Assembly: GCF_030758295.1 (NCBI RefSeq)
Contig: NZ_CP132335.1
Location: 1,526,412-1,590,411, forward strand
Length of the DNA: 64,000 bases
Source: Pararhizobium sp. IMCC21322
Lineage (GTDB): Bacteria > Pseudomonadota > Alphaproteobacteria > Rhizobiales > GCA-2746425
Direction: 5' to 3'
Part shown: piece by piece, positions 50,064 to 59,836 of the stretch
How positions within the stretch are numbered: the stretch's first letter is position 1
Layout: each line of letters opens with the position of its first letter
Position numbers and translations under genes: made by a program
The notes under the pieces: generated by a model
The model's input: the letters and a program-made list of their open reading frames with translations, nothing else
What the model was told of the DNA's origin: nothing
Database searches by the model: none

Positions 50064-51058
50064 GCGAGATTGCTTCAGAAATCAACAGCGAGAGCTCCAA
50101 TGAACGTTTCGCGCGAGGCAGCCGGCTCGTTGATCTGCTGTCAAAAACCGGATTGTCCTTGGCAATTGTAATCGTAATTCTTTATGGCTCCATATCCAGC
50201 CCGGTATTTTTCACAACAGGAAATTTCCTCAATATCCTGACGTCAATGTCGATCATCGGCATTGTTGTTGTTGGCATGACATTTGTTCTTGTAGTTGGCG
50301 GTCTGGCTGATCTTTCTGTTCCTGCCACAATTGCGTGCGGAGCCATTCTGTCTCTTGGATTGCAACCCATTATCGGGCCTGTCCCTGCCTTCATTGTTGC
50401 GGTTGCGCTGGCCGGGTTGATCGGATCTGTAAACGGAGCTCTGGTCGGATATCTGGGCGTTAATCCCATCATCGCGACCCTTGGCATAGGCACGGTTGCC
50501 TTGGGCATTGTTCAAGCGGCTGTTGGCGGTGTCATTGTCTATGGCGCAAATCCAAGCTCTGCAGAATTCGTCAAAGGTCGCCTGTTTGGCATTCCTGTCG
50601 TGGTTCTCATTTTTCTGATCATAGCGCTGATCGGTCACTTCATTCTTTCCCGTTCATTCTGGGGGCGATGGACACTTGCAACCGGTGGCAATTACAGCGC
50701 AGCGGAAGCAAGTGCGGTGCCCGTGAAGGCGGTTAAGGCCGGAGCATTCGTGATTACTGCATTGGCAGCCGGCATCAGTGGTGGCCTGCTTGGTCTCACG
50801 CTCCAGAGCGCCCGGCCACTCATCGGTCAGGGCTACGAGTTCAGCGCAATTACCGCCGTCGTGGTTGGTGGCGTATCCATCATGGGCGGTTTTGGCTCAG
50901 TGCCGCGCGCAATCGCGGGGCTGATCTTCGTGCAATTGTTGACCAATGTGATGGTGCTCGAAGGCGTGCGGACGCCGGTCCAAGGGTTTGTGCTTGGCAT
51001 ATTGATCGCTGGCGCAGTGGGAATGGATTCAGCTCTACGCAAGCGGGGCGTTGCCTGA
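50060..51058 (+). CDS. Sugar ABC transporter permease 1 (RbsC-like)
   Basis: 332-residue membrane permease, BPD_transp_2 family, with GMTFVLVVGGLADLSVPATIA near residue 72 (the usual GxDLSVG is changed to ADLSVP) and TAVVVGGVSIMGGFGSV near 270. GTG start at 50060 overlapping the previous stop, with GGAGG upstream. Its stop overlaps the ATG of the second permease by 1 nt. The two permeases are distinct, implying a heterodimeric channel. Confidence 0.91.
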   Translation: MSEIASEINSESSNERFARGSRLVDLLSKTGLSLAIVIVILYGSISSPVFFTTGNFLNILTSMSIIGIVVVGMTFVLVVGGLADLSVPATIACGAILSLGLQPIIGPVPAFIVAVALAGLIGSVNGALVGYLGVNPIIATLGIGTVALGIVQAAVGGVIVYGANPSSAEFVKGRLFGIPVVVLIFLIIALIGHFILSRSFWGRWTLATGGNYSAAEASAVPVKAVKAGAFVITALAAGISGGLLGLTLQSARPLIGQGYEFSAITAVVVGGVSIMGGFGSVPRAIAGLIFVQLLTNVMVLEGVRTPVQGFVLGILIAGAVGMDSALRKRGVA

Positions 51059-52056
51059 TGCCTCGCATGATTGCGCTTATCCTAAAGCATAGGGTCGCCA
51101 TTATTCTGGCCCTCACGCTCACAATATCCGGGCTGATCGTTCCAGGTTATCTGAGTGGAACGACCCTCAGTCTGGGCCTTGATCGGGCCGCCGCAATTGG
51201 CCTGATTGCTACCGGATTGACGGTGTTGCTGATTGCCGGTCAGATCGACCTGTCCGGTGGCGCCATTTTTGCGCTCGCGGGCATAGTTTCAGTTATTCTG
51301 CAACCAAGCATCGGCATTTTGCCTGCTGCCTTTGTAGGTGTTCTGGTCGGTGGCCTGTCCGGGGCAATCAATGGATTGCTGGTGGTTGGCCTGAAGGTAA
51401 ATTCTCTGGTCTTGACGCTTGCGACCATGCTGATTTTCCGTGCTGTGGCGCACTGGATCACAAACAGTCAGCCAGTGAGTGGCATTGACATAATGTTCTC
51501 GCTCACCATGGCGCAGATCTATCTTGATATCTTCTCCATACGCAGCACTCTTTTCATCGTCTTGATAGTGCTTTTGCATGTTTGGCTGACGCGCACCATT
51601 CCGGGCAGAAACGTGTTCGCGGTCGGATCAAACCCCACTGCCGCAGAGGAAAGTGGCATCCGCTCTGGTCGGATCATCTTCTTCGGCTTTGTTTTCGCCG
51701 GATCGCTGGCGGGCGTCGCTGGCGTTCTGCAAAGTCTTGTAACCAATACAGGGTCGCCTGTTTTTGGATCGGAATTAACCGTCGCTGTCATCGCTGCCGT
51801 GGTGGTTGGCGGTACCAGACTTGAGGGCGGGCGCGGCTCTGCGCTCGGCACCCTTGGCGGCGTGCTGATCATGGCTGCGCTGACCATGGCCATGGAGTTT
51901 CAATCGGTTCCCGCGTACATCCAACAGGTCGTTTCAGGACTTATCCTGATCCTGTTGGTGGTGCTCGACCGAACCGTACACACAAGAGGGAGGACTGCAG
52001 GCGCAATCCCCCTTCTCGTAACGCAGAATCCAATCACCACAGGAGGAAAAAAATGA
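51058..52056 (+). CDS. Sugar ABC transporter permease 2 (RbsC-like)
   Basis: 332-residue permease with GLTVLLIAGQIDLSGGAIFALAG near residue 52 (RbsC-type motif) and AVVVGGTRLEGGRGSALGTLGG near 245. ATG 51058 overlaps the previous stop. The 3' end overlaps the binding-protein ATG at 52053. Confidence 0.91.
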   Translation: MPRMIALILKHRVAIILALTLTISGLIVPGYLSGTTLSLGLDRAAAIGLIATGLTVLLIAGQIDLSGGAIFALAGIVSVILQPSIGILPAAFVGVLVGGLSGAINGLLVVGLKVNSLVLTLATMLIFRAVAHWITNSQPVSGIDIMFSLTMAQIYLDIFSIRSTLFIVLIVLLHVWLTRTIPGRNVFAVGSNPTAAEESGIRSGRIIFFGFVFAGSLAGVAGVLQSLVTNTGSPVFGSELTVAVIAAVVVGGTRLEGGRGSALGTLGGVLIMAALTMAMEFQSVPAYIQQVVSGLILILLVVLDRTVHTRGRTAGAIPLLVTQNPITTGGKK

Positions 52057-52991
52057 TTGGCAAGAAGAGTATGATTTATGTCGCAGTGACCGCTGCGATG
52101 CTGGCATCCACAAGCATGGGTTACGCGAAAACCGTTTGCTATGTGACGGCGGCTGATTCCCACGCCTACGTCACGCCAGCTAATCTGGCACTGCAGGAAC
52201 GTGCTGCAGAACTGGGTATCGAAATCCTGAGCCTTAGCCAGGAATTTGATGTGCAGAAGGGCACTGAGCAGCTTAACACCTGTGTTGCGCGCGGTGTCGA
52301 CGGCATTATTCTATGGCCGCTGGACCCTCAAGCCTATATCCCGGGTTTGGCACGCGCTCAACAGGCCGACATTCCATCCATCCTGATCAACTCTCCAATG
52401 GATGAGGCAGCCAACCAGTTTATCAAGTCGTTCACAGGACCCGATGTCTATGAGGAAGGCGAAATGGCTGCTGATGCCCTCAGCGAGGCAATGGGCGCCA
52501 AGGGGACTGTCGTCGTTATCGCAGGTCAGGCTGGCAATGGCACGACCATTGGACGGGTTGCCGGCTTTGTAGATCGTCTCAAGGAAACCAATGCACAGAT
52601 CGAGATTCTTGACACGGTCAATGCTGATTTCGATCAACAAAAAGCGCTTGTTGTCAGTCGCGATCTGATCACCCGGTTTGGTGACAAGATACAAGGCGTC
52701 TATGCCAATGATGACACGATGGCACGTGGCTTCATTGATGCATGGAAAGAAGCAAACCCGTCTAAGCCTACCCCTCCCATCGTCGGCATTAATGGCCAGA
52801 AGGATGCGTTTGAATCAATTCGCACCGACGAGATGTACGCGACTATCGTTCAGTCTCCGATCGAAGACGGAAAACTTGCGATTGATACAATGGCGGAAAT
52901 TCTCGATGGCAAGGAAGTCGATAGCCGGCTTCCAATCCCGTTGACCGTCGTAACGAAAGACAATGTTGAGTCCGTAGAACCGGCTTTTTGA
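52053..52991 (+). CDS. Sugar ABC transporter substrate-binding protein
   Basis: Periplasmic binding protein (Peripla_BP_4, RbsB-like), 312 residues with signal peptide MIGKKSMIYVAVTAAMLASTSMGYA (cleavage near 25) and the family segments CVARGVDGIILWPLDPQAY and GVYANDDTMARGFIDAW (near 218). AGGAGG upstream gives a strong initiation site although the ATG overlaps the permease stop. It is the last gene of the operon, the reverse of the usual order, followed by a strong terminator. Ligand unknown. Confidence 0.91.
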   Translation: MIGKKSMIYVAVTAAMLASTSMGYAKTVCYVTAADSHAYVTPANLALQERAAELGIEILSLSQEFDVQKGTEQLNTCVARGVDGIILWPLDPQAYIPGLARAQQADIPSILINSPMDEAANQFIKSFTGPDVYEEGEMAADALSEAMGAKGTVVVIAGQAGNGTTIGRVAGFVDRLKETNAQIEILDTVNADFDQQKALVVSRDLITRFGDKIQGVYANDDTMARGFIDAWKEANPSKPTPPIVGINGQKDAFESIRTDEMYATIVQSPIEDGKLAIDTMAEILDGKEVDSRLPIPLTVVTKDNVESVEPAF

Positions 52992-52998
52992 TACTAAG

Positions 52999-53028
52999 GA
53001 CTGGCCCGGTATTCCGGGCCAGTCTTCC
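52999..53028 (+). terminator. Terminator of the sugar ABC operon
   Basis: Perfect 11-bp arms GACTGGCCCGG (52999-53009) and CCGGGCCAGTC (53014-53024) with loop TATT, then TTCC. It lies 8 bp after the binding-protein stop, before the convergent aldolase gene. Confidence 0.82.
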
Positions 53029-53063
53029 ACTGCATAAGCAACAAATTTATACGTAAAAAAGCT

Positions 53064-53897
53064 CTAGCTCAGCGGTCCGATCCCTGTCAGAACTTTTGCA
53101 GCAACCTGCCTTACGGGAGCAATGGTTGGTTTGAGCAGCGCAACGCGGTCATAGCTGTCCGGGTTGGCTGCCAGGGTTTCGCGTAACGCAGAGCCAAAGG
53201 CCATGCGCAGTTCAGTGCCAATATTGAACTTTGAAACGCGCGATTCTGAAGCCAGTTTGCGGCGGATGTCAGTTGGAATCCCACTGCCGCCATGCAGAAC
53301 CAATGGCAAGCGGGTGACCGCTTCAATGGCACGCAATGCTGCAAAATCAATTCCAGCACTCTTTTCGGTTTGAAGATGGACATTGCCGATGGAAATTGCC
53401 ATTGCATCGGCGCCGCTTTCCCGGTCAAACCGTTCCGCTTCCTCAGGCGTTGTGCCTGCAGATGCCGGGCCGTCAGCATAGCCGACATAGCCAACTTCGC
53501 CCTCAAGAGAAACGCCAGCAGCATGCGCCTTTTCAGCAATGCTTGCGGTTTTATCAATATTCTCCGAAAGCGGCAGTTTTGAACCATCAAACATCACGGA
53601 TGTAAAACCGCAGTCGATTGCTTCAAAACACTCTTCGCGCTTATAACCATGGTCCAGATGACACACCACCGGAATGCTGGCCTGTTCTGCCAGATGCCGA
53701 AACATTTTTCCCAAAATTGGCATCGGCGTATAAGCGCGGCAGCCAGGCCCGGCCTGAAGAATGACCGGCATTCCGGTTTCTTCCGCGGCCTCCACATAGG
53801 CTTTCGCATCTTCCCAGCCCAGAACCACAAGCCCGCCAATGGCGTATCCGTTCGCCATGGCCGGTTGCAGGACATCGGTAAGCGTCGCGATGGTCAT
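53064..53897 (-). CDS. Class II aldolase, probable IolJ (DKGP aldolase)
   Basis: 277 residues of the class II fructose-bisphosphate/tagatose-bisphosphate aldolase fold. Zinc-binding HLDHG near residue 80, then EGEVGYVG near 130, LHGGSGIP near 208 and NIGTEL near 230. In this operon it most likely splits 2-deoxy-5-keto-gluconate 6-phosphate into dihydroxyacetone phosphate and malonate semialdehyde (IolJ role). Its ATG overlaps the IolB stop (ATGA). A broken paralogue lies at 44278-44575. Confidence 0.85.
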   Translation of the reverse strand: MTIATLTDVLQPAMANGYAIGGLVVLGWEDAKAYVEAAEETGMPVILQAGPGCRAYTPMPILGKMFRHLAEQASIPVVCHLDHGYKREECFEAIDCGFTSVMFDGSKLPLSENIDKTASIAEKAHAAGVSLEGEVGYVGYADGPASAGTTPEEAERFDRESGADAMAISIGNVHLQTEKSAGIDFAALRAIEAVTRLPLVLHGGSGIPTDIRRKLASESRVSKFNIGTELRMAFGSALRETLAANPDSYDRVALLKPTIAPVRQVAAKVLTGIGPLS

Positions 53898-54736
53898 TTG
53901 AATTTCGCGATCATGTCCTTGATGCCTGGAATGGTTTCAATCTGGTAGGCATGGTCCGGCTGGAAATACTGGACCAGAGAGCGCTGCGAAAGACCGCCCA
54001 AAATGGTGAAATAATACATCTCGTAGCCAGGCCCGGTGACACAGGGGTGATAACCTTTTTCCAGCGTGATCGTAGACCCGTCTACCAGATGATACGCATC
54101 GCCGACCTTGCCATCCTCGCGCTGCACCAACTGCATGCCAAAGCCATGATTGGGGCGGAACCTGAAATTGTAGGTCTCATCATGGCGGGTTTCATCCGGC
54201 AGGCGATCCGTGTCGTGTTTATGCGGCGGAAAACCTGACCAGCCACCCTGTCCGACAGTGAACAATTCGGAGACCAGAAGACGGCCAACCTTGTCATGAT
54301 ATTTGGTGCCAAGAATGTGCTTGATCTTGCGATGTGTCTTGGTCTCGTCAGAGCCGTATTGAACCTTGTCGATGTCAGCAGTGCGCACAGCAAACGGATC
54401 AAGCACTTTGTCATAGCGTGCGCCGGCAATAAACACTTCTGCCGTATCGGTGAGGCATTCAAATGTAGCCTTTGCGCCGGTTGGCACATAGACGCCTTCC
54501 GGCTCTCCATCCCAGACATCAACCGTTCGGTTGCCGATGGAATCGTAGGTTTCGCCTTCAACATCCACATTCACGCTGCCGGTGGCCGGTGCAATACAGG
54601 TCTCGTACCCGGGGACTGCATAGCTGAAAGCCTGACCCTTGGTCAGTTTGACAATGTTGAAGTAGTTGAGCGGTACACTGGAATCGTCAATATCCACGAT
54701 GGGTTTATTCTGATTGTCAAACGGTGGAATGTGCAT
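53894..54736 (-). CDS. iolB: 5-deoxy-glucuronate isomerase
   Basis: Converts 5-deoxy-glucuronate to 2-deoxy-5-keto-gluconate in inositol breakdown. 280 residues with a bicupin fold and the IolB segments GWSGFPPHKHDTDRLPDETRHDE (in parts), near 165, containing the metal His residues, and a C-terminal YYFTILGG. ATG 54736, 17 nt after the IolC stop. Confidence 0.94.
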   Translation of the reverse strand: MHIPPFDNQNKPIVDIDDSSVPLNYFNIVKLTKGQAFSYAVPGYETCIAPATGSVNVDVEGETYDSIGNRTVDVWDGEPEGVYVPTGAKATFECLTDTAEVFIAGARYDKVLDPFAVRTADIDKVQYGSDETKTHRKIKHILGTKYHDKVGRLLVSELFTVGQGGWSGFPPHKHDTDRLPDETRHDETYNFRFRPNHGFGMQLVQREDGKVGDAYHLVDGSTITLEKGYHPCVTGPGYEMYYFTILGGLSQRSLVQYFQPDHAYQIETIPGIKDMIAKFK

Positions 54737-54753
54737 CGTGGTGGTCCTTGTGA

Positions 54754-55740
54754 TCAGGCATGAACCGGGCTGAGCCCGGAATGGGTTTTGATGAAACTGT
54801 TCAGCTCATCCGGAGTGGGCATGGCAGGGGCGCAGCCGACACGCGAGACAACGATTGCGGCAGCCGCCGAGCCGCGCGCAACGCTGTCTTCCACGGATTG
54901 TCCGCCTGCAAGTGAAGCGATGAAGGCACCAAGAAAGGAATCGCCCGCGCCGGTTGGTTTTAACGCTTCGACACGGAAAATTCCTGTGTCAAAAGACCGT
55001 CCGTCGTAAAAGGTGGTCGATCCGAATTCGCCTTTTTTGTAGACAATTATCCGGCCAGGCTTCTGCGCAAGTTTCTGTGCAAGCGGAAAACCGTCGGCCT
55101 TGCGCCCGGCCATGACGCCAAATTCGTCATCATTGCCAATTATGATATCGCAATATTCTGCGGCCTTGGAATAGACGCTTGCGGCTTCTTCACCGGATGT
55201 CCAGGAATAGGGCCGGTAATCGACGTCAAAGATTATGGGTACGCCTGCGTCTTTCGCAGCTTGAAAAGCTTTCAGCGTTGCATCCCGTGAAGGTTGCGCT
55301 GCCAGGACGGTTCCGGTTGTAATCAGCGCGCCGAATGCGCTGAAATCAACTCGGTCGATATCAGCATCATTCATTTGAAAATCTGCGGCATTGTTGCGAT
55401 AGATTACAGATTGATGGTCTTCAATCCGTGTTTCCACCACGGCCAGTGATGTGCGCACTTCGCCGCTGACAGACCGAACGTGGCTGGCATCAATGCCGTA
55501 TTTGGCCAGTTCATTCACCGCAAGCCGGCCCAGCGCATCATCAGACACACAGGTGACCAGCGAAGCCTGTCCACCCAGCTTGACGATGGCAACACCAATA
55601 TTCGCCGATGAGCCGCCAAGGCAGGAGAAGAATTGTGTGGCTTCTTCTGTCTTGGTTCCCGGCGGATCAGCATAGAAATCAATTCCAGCCCGACCAATAA
55701 TGACAAATTTGTTTTGTCTGATTTGATTCAGCAAATTCAT
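54754..55740 (-). CDS. iolC: 5-dehydro-2-deoxygluconokinase
   Basis: PfkB-family sugar kinase phosphorylating 2-deoxy-5-keto-gluconate. 328 residues from ATG 55740. Family signatures GGSSANIGVAIVKLGG near residue 42 and the catalytic ATP-site motif GAGDSFLGAF near 267, with the catalytic Asp in GDS. The start overlaps the IolD stop by one nt (TGATG). A longer frame to 55779 overlaps iolD further and is not needed. Confidence 0.93.
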   Translation of the reverse strand: MNLLNQIRQNKFVIIGRAGIDFYADPPGTKTEEATQFFSCLGGSSANIGVAIVKLGGQASLVTCVSDDALGRLAVNELAKYGIDASHVRSVSGEVRTSLAVVETRIEDHQSVIYRNNAADFQMNDADIDRVDFSAFGALITTGTVLAAQPSRDATLKAFQAAKDAGVPIIFDVDYRPYSWTSGEEAASVYSKAAEYCDIIIGNDDEFGVMAGRKADGFPLAQKLAQKPGRIIVYKKGEFGSTTFYDGRSFDTGIFRVEALKPTGAGDSFLGAFIASLAGGQSVEDSVARGSAAAAIVVSRVGCAPAMPTPDELNSFIKTHSGLSPVHA

Positions 55741-57626
55741 CACACGCCTTTTCTCTGACGACCGCGATCGGATTCCCAATCTTCATGAGCCTTCAACACT
55801 GATGGGTCTTCCGAAACTGAGGGTGTGCCGACCTCCCACCAGGAATGGCCTTCCTGTGTCCAGCCATCATGGGCGTCGACCTGAATGCAGATTACATAGG
55901 TTTTGCTGGAAGCTTTCGCCCGGCCAAACGCTTCGCCCAGTTCGGCAATGGAATGGACAGTTTCGCCTGCTGCACCCATGGATTTGGCATGCGCCTCAAA
56001 GTCGACCGCAAACGGCTCAACTGCCAGATTACAGTCCTCAATCAGATTGTTAAATGATTGGTTTCCTGTGTTTTTCTGCAGCTTGTTGATAACTGCAAAA
56101 CCACCATTGTCACACACCAGAACAATCATTTTCATGCCCGTCAAAACCGACGAGTAAATATCGGAGTTGAGCATCAGATAGGACCCGTCGCCGGTAAAGA
56201 CGATTGTGTCCTGATCTTTCTGCTTTTCGGCTTGGGCAATACGTGCGCCCCAACCGCCGGCAATTTCGTAACCCATGCAGGAAAAGCCGAATTCCACATC
56301 GACAGAGCCGATGCTTTTCGTGCGCCAATTGGCTGTCACTTCTGCTGGCAGGCCACCGGCAGCTGCCACAACACGGTCATTCGGGTCGCAAAGTTCGTTC
56401 ACCTTGCCAATAACTTGCGCATAGGAAGCAGGCCGATTGTTTCCGGCCTTGTCAGTTGGGTCGATATTGTCATCCACATAGGCATTCCATGCGGTGCGCT
56501 CGCTGGCTGCCAGATCACTCCAGCTCTTATCGGTGCGGTAGTCGCCCAGAGCATCATTCAGCAGCGCCAGCCCTTTGCGCGCATCACCAACAACAGGTGT
56601 TGAAAGGTGCTTGCTGGCATCGTGCCGGGCCACATTCAGCGACACGATTTTCGCGTCATGCGAAAACACGGTCCACGAACCGGTGGTGAAATCCTGCAAT
56701 CTTGTGCCGACGGCAAAAACCACATCGGCCTGTTCCGCCAAAGTGTTGGCTGAGTTGGAACCGGTTACACCAATCGGGCCGCAATTGAGCGCATGGTCGA
56801 ACAACAGGTTTGCACGCCCGGCAATGGTTTCAACCACGGGGATATTATGCTTTTCCGCCAATGCGGTCAGTTCCGCTTCTGCTCCGGAATATTGCACACC
56901 GCCACCGGCGATGATCAACGGACGTTTTGCAGATTTGAGGACATCAACGGCGTCAGAGATTTCCCGCTCATCCGGTGTAACCCGGCGCATACAGTGGGTC
57001 TTTTCCGCAAAGAAGGTTTCCGGGTAATCATAAGCCCAGCCCTGCACATCCTGCGGCAGCCCCAGAAAGGCTGGTCCGCAATCTGCCGGATCAATCAGCG
57101 TGTTGATGGCAGCGGGCAGGGACTGGATAATCTGAGCAGGATGCGTGATCCGATCCCAGTAGCGCGACACGCATTTAAAGGCGTCATTTACCGAGATTGT
57201 CGGATTGTTGAAATGCTCCACCTGTTGCAAAACAGGATCGGGCAACCGCGTAATGAAGGTATCGCCACACAGCAGCAGCAAGGGCAGCCTGTTTGTATGA
57301 GCAATACCGGCAGCAGTTAAAATGTTGGTGGTGCCTGGCCCGGCAGAGCTGGTGGCAAACATGAAACGCTGGCGCAATTTCTGTTTTGCATAAGCGACAG
57401 CGGCCATGGCCATGGATTGCTCATTCTGTCCCCGGTAAAGCGGTAACTCTTCGCGGTGCTGATACAGAGCCTCACCAAGGCACGTAACATTGCCATGGCC
57501 GAAAATACCAAAGCCACCGGCGCACAAGCGCACCCGCTCGCCATCAATTTCAACATATTGATTGGCAAGATATCGAATAATGGCTTGCGCCATGGTTAGT
57601 CTGATTGTCTTTGTGGGCACCGACAT
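55740..57626 (-). CDS. iolD: 3D-(3,5/4)-trihydroxycyclohexane-1,2-dione hydrolase
   Basis: Thiamine diphosphate-dependent ring-opening hydrolase of inositol catabolism, 628 residues, acetolactate synthase-like. Catalytic Glu region RGQNEQSMAMAAVAYAK near 65-80, and the TPP-binding motif GDGSYLMLNSDIYSS...DNGG near 500-540. Start ATG 57626 with GAGGG upstream; the frame extends to 57704 without a site. First gene of the minus-strand iolD-C-B-J unit; a LacI operator is at 57743-57764. Confidence 0.94.
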   Translation of the reverse strand: MSVPTKTIRLTMAQAIIRYLANQYVEIDGERVRLCAGGFGIFGHGNVTCLGEALYQHREELPLYRGQNEQSMAMAAVAYAKQKLRQRFMFATSSAGPGTTNILTAAGIAHTNRLPLLLLCGDTFITRLPDPVLQQVEHFNNPTISVNDAFKCVSRYWDRITHPAQIIQSLPAAINTLIDPADCGPAFLGLPQDVQGWAYDYPETFFAEKTHCMRRVTPDEREISDAVDVLKSAKRPLIIAGGGVQYSGAEAELTALAEKHNIPVVETIAGRANLLFDHALNCGPIGVTGSNSANTLAEQADVVFAVGTRLQDFTTGSWTVFSHDAKIVSLNVARHDASKHLSTPVVGDARKGLALLNDALGDYRTDKSWSDLAASERTAWNAYVDDNIDPTDKAGNNRPASYAQVIGKVNELCDPNDRVVAAAGGLPAEVTANWRTKSIGSVDVEFGFSCMGYEIAGGWGARIAQAEKQKDQDTIVFTGDGSYLMLNSDIYSSVLTGMKMIVLVCDNGGFAVINKLQKNTGNQSFNNLIEDCNLAVEPFAVDFEAHAKSMGAAGETVHSIAELGEAFGRAKASSKTYVICIQVDAHDGWTQEGHSWWEVGTPSVSEDPSVLKAHEDWESDRGRQRKGV

Positions 57627-57742
57627 CCGTTTTCCCTCGCCTTGTCTTCTTGCAAATTTTATTGTCAGAAATTGATGCAAAGCGCATTTGGGCGCAAACT
57701 GCAATTCGGTTCTTGACGGGCGATCCTAATTAGAGTTTAGAT

Positions 57743-57764
57743 TTTTTGCAACCGGTTGCAAAAA
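57743..57764. promoter_or_regulatory. LacI-type operator between iolD and the dehydrogenase gene
   Basis: Perfect 22-bp palindrome: TTTTTGCAACC followed directly by its reverse complement. Identical in sequence to the site at 60928-60949. It lies between the divergent starts of iolD (57626) and the Gfo/Idh gene (57771), so it can control both operons. Confidence 0.93.
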
Positions 57765-57770
57765 TAATCG

Positions 57771-58910
57771 ATGGAAATGATCTTGGCTATGAGAAATATC
57801 GGAATTGGCATTGTTGGTGGCGGATATATGGGCAAAGCGCATTCTGTGGCTATGCAGGCTGTTGGATCCGTTTTTGAAACCAGCTTGAGACCGGTTTGCG
57901 AAATGATCTGCACAACGTCCCAGGCTGGTGCAGAGCAGAAGGCGAAGGCGTTCGGGTTTAACCGAGCGACGGCAGACTGGAAGACGCTGGTCAACGATCC
58001 GGCGGTGGAAGCCATCGTCATCGCCTCGCCACAGGAAACCCATCGTGAAATTGCGCTGGCAGCCTTTGATCTTGGAAAACCGGTTTTCTGCGAAAAACCG
58101 TTAGGGGCCAGTCTGGCCGACAGCCGCCTGATGGTGAAGGCTGCGGAAGAGAGCGGACTGCCCAATATGGTCGGCTTCAATTATATCCGCACGCCCGCCT
58201 CGCAATTGGCCCGTAACATTATTGCTTCCGGTGAAATTGGCGCGATCACCTATTTCCGTGGCGAACATACGGAAGACTTTTTCTGTGATCCAGATATGCC
58301 CGGCACCTGGCGCACGCAGGGCCGCTCAAACGGAACCATGGGCGATCTGGCACCGCACATGATCAACGGAGCGCTGGCCTTGGCCGGCCCCATGACAAGC
58401 TTGTGTGCCGACATTGAAACCGTCCACAAAACCCGCCCCGCCGCAGATGGAAAAGGCGAGGAGACCGTTACAAACGACGATCATGGCCAGTTCATGTGCC
58501 GCTTTGAAAACGGGGCCATGGGGATGCTGTATTTCAGCCGCGTCGCGACCGGGCGAAAAATGGGCTACGCCTACGAAATATTTGGCACAAAGGGTTCGAT
58601 CCGCTTCGATCAGGAAGATCAGAATGCGCTATGGCTCTACAAGGGAGACGCTGCATCAGACCGTCAGGGCTTTACCAAAATCCTCGCAGGTCCGGAGCAT
58701 CCTGATTATCTGCCGTTCTGTCAGGGCCCCGGCCATGGCACAGGCTATCAGGATCAGATCATCATCGAGGCCCATGATTTCCTGAAAGCCATTGAAGCCG
58801 GGTCCAGCATCTGGCCCGACTTCCGCGATGGCATGCAGGTCAACCAGATTATCGAGGCGGCCTGGGCTTCCTCAGACGACCGCCGTTGGGTATCAATCAA
58901 CGAATTTTAA
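57771..58910 (+). CDS. Gfo/Idh/MocA-family dehydrogenase of inositol metabolism
   Basis: NAD-dependent dehydrogenase, 379 residues: Rossmann fold with GIVGGGYMGKAHS near residue 13 and the catalytic EKPLG motif (CEKPLGASL) near 106. It probably oxidises myo- or scyllo-inositol or an inosose, as its gene is next to iolE under the LacI operator. Several starts are possible (57771, 57777, 57789); none has a clear ribosome-binding site, and homology begins at RNIGIGIVGG. It does not closely match standard IolG in length, so the exact substrate is uncertain. Confidence 0.88.
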   Translation: MEMILAMRNIGIGIVGGGYMGKAHSVAMQAVGSVFETSLRPVCEMICTTSQAGAEQKAKAFGFNRATADWKTLVNDPAVEAIVIASPQETHREIALAAFDLGKPVFCEKPLGASLADSRLMVKAAEESGLPNMVGFNYIRTPASQLARNIIASGEIGAITYFRGEHTEDFFCDPDMPGTWRTQGRSNGTMGDLAPHMINGALALAGPMTSLCADIETVHKTRPAADGKGEETVTNDDHGQFMCRFENGAMGMLYFSRVATGRKMGYAYEIFGTKGSIRFDQEDQNALWLYKGDAASDRQGFTKILAGPEHPDYLPFCQGPGHGTGYQDQIIIEAHDFLKAIEAGSSIWPDFRDGMQVNQIIEAAWASSDDRRWVSINEF

Positions 58911-58942
58911 GACAACACTTCAGGTATAAGAAAGAGACTTCA

Positions 58943-59836
58943 GTGACGATACGAATTGGAAATGCACCCTGTTCATGGGGTGTCGAGTTTGCAGATGATC
59001 CGCGCAATCCGGCCTGGCAATCAGTTTTGGACGATTGCAAATCCGCCGGTTACAAAGGCATTGAACTGGGCCCTGTCGGCTTTTTGCCGGAAGATCCGTC
59101 GGAACTGGCGGATGCTTTGGGGCAACGGGAACTGACCTTGATTGGCGGCGTTGTATTCCGCGCCTTTCATGACAAGGACAAGTGGGAGGATGTGATGGAC
59201 GGTGCGGTACGCACTTGTAAATCTCTGGTTGCCCATGGCGCAAAGCACCTTGTTTTGATCGATTCCATCTCCCCGCGCCGCGCGCCAACCGCTGGTCGGC
59301 CTGCGGAGGCTGAACAGATGGATCAAGCGGAATGGGCGGAATATGCGTCCCGCTTTGAGGACATCTGCAAATTGGGAACGCAGGAATACGGCCTTGATGT
59401 CAGCATCCATCCTCATGCTGGTGGCTTCATGGATTTCGAGCCCGAAGTTGAGCGCCTCCTGCAGGATATTGATGCAGATTTGCTGAAAATCTGTCTCGAC
59501 ACTGGCCACAGCCACTATGCGGGGTTTGATCCCGTAGCCTTCATGAAACGCCACATGGACCGTATCACCTATGTGCATTTCAAGGACATTGATCCGAAGG
59601 TGAAGGCAAATGTAGTGGCCAACAGGATCAATTTCTACGACGCTTGCGGGCAGGGCATTTTCTGCAATTTGGGAGATGGCGAAACCGATTTCCCGGCAGT
59701 CCGCCAATTGCTGCTCGACAGCGGCTATGAAGGCTGGTGCACCGTCGAGCAGGATTGTGATCCTGAAGGCGATACGTCACCCATTAACGACGCCATCGCC
59801 AACCGCACCTATCTGGAATCCATTGGCTTCAAATGA
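58943..59836 (+). CDS. Inosose dehydratase-like sugar isomerase (IolE type)
   Basis: TIM-barrel protein of the xylose isomerase/IolE fold, 297 residues from GTG 58943 (AAGAGA upstream). IRIGNAPCSWGVEF is typical of IolE, with ELGPVGFLP, KICLDTGHSHYAG and the metal-binding YVHFKDIDP. Predicted to dehydrate 2-keto-myo-inositol to the trihydroxycyclohexanedione acted on by IolD. Its stop touches the convergent LacI stop with no gap. Confidence 0.9.
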   Translation: MTIRIGNAPCSWGVEFADDPRNPAWQSVLDDCKSAGYKGIELGPVGFLPEDPSELADALGQRELTLIGGVVFRAFHDKDKWEDVMDGAVRTCKSLVAHGAKHLVLIDSISPRRAPTAGRPAEAEQMDQAEWAEYASRFEDICKLGTQEYGLDVSIHPHAGGFMDFEPEVERLLQDIDADLLKICLDTGHSHYAGFDPVAFMKRHMDRITYVHFKDIDPKVKANVVANRINFYDACGQGIFCNLGDGETDFPAVRQLLLDSGYEGWCTVEQDCDPEGDTSPINDAIANRTYLESIGFK

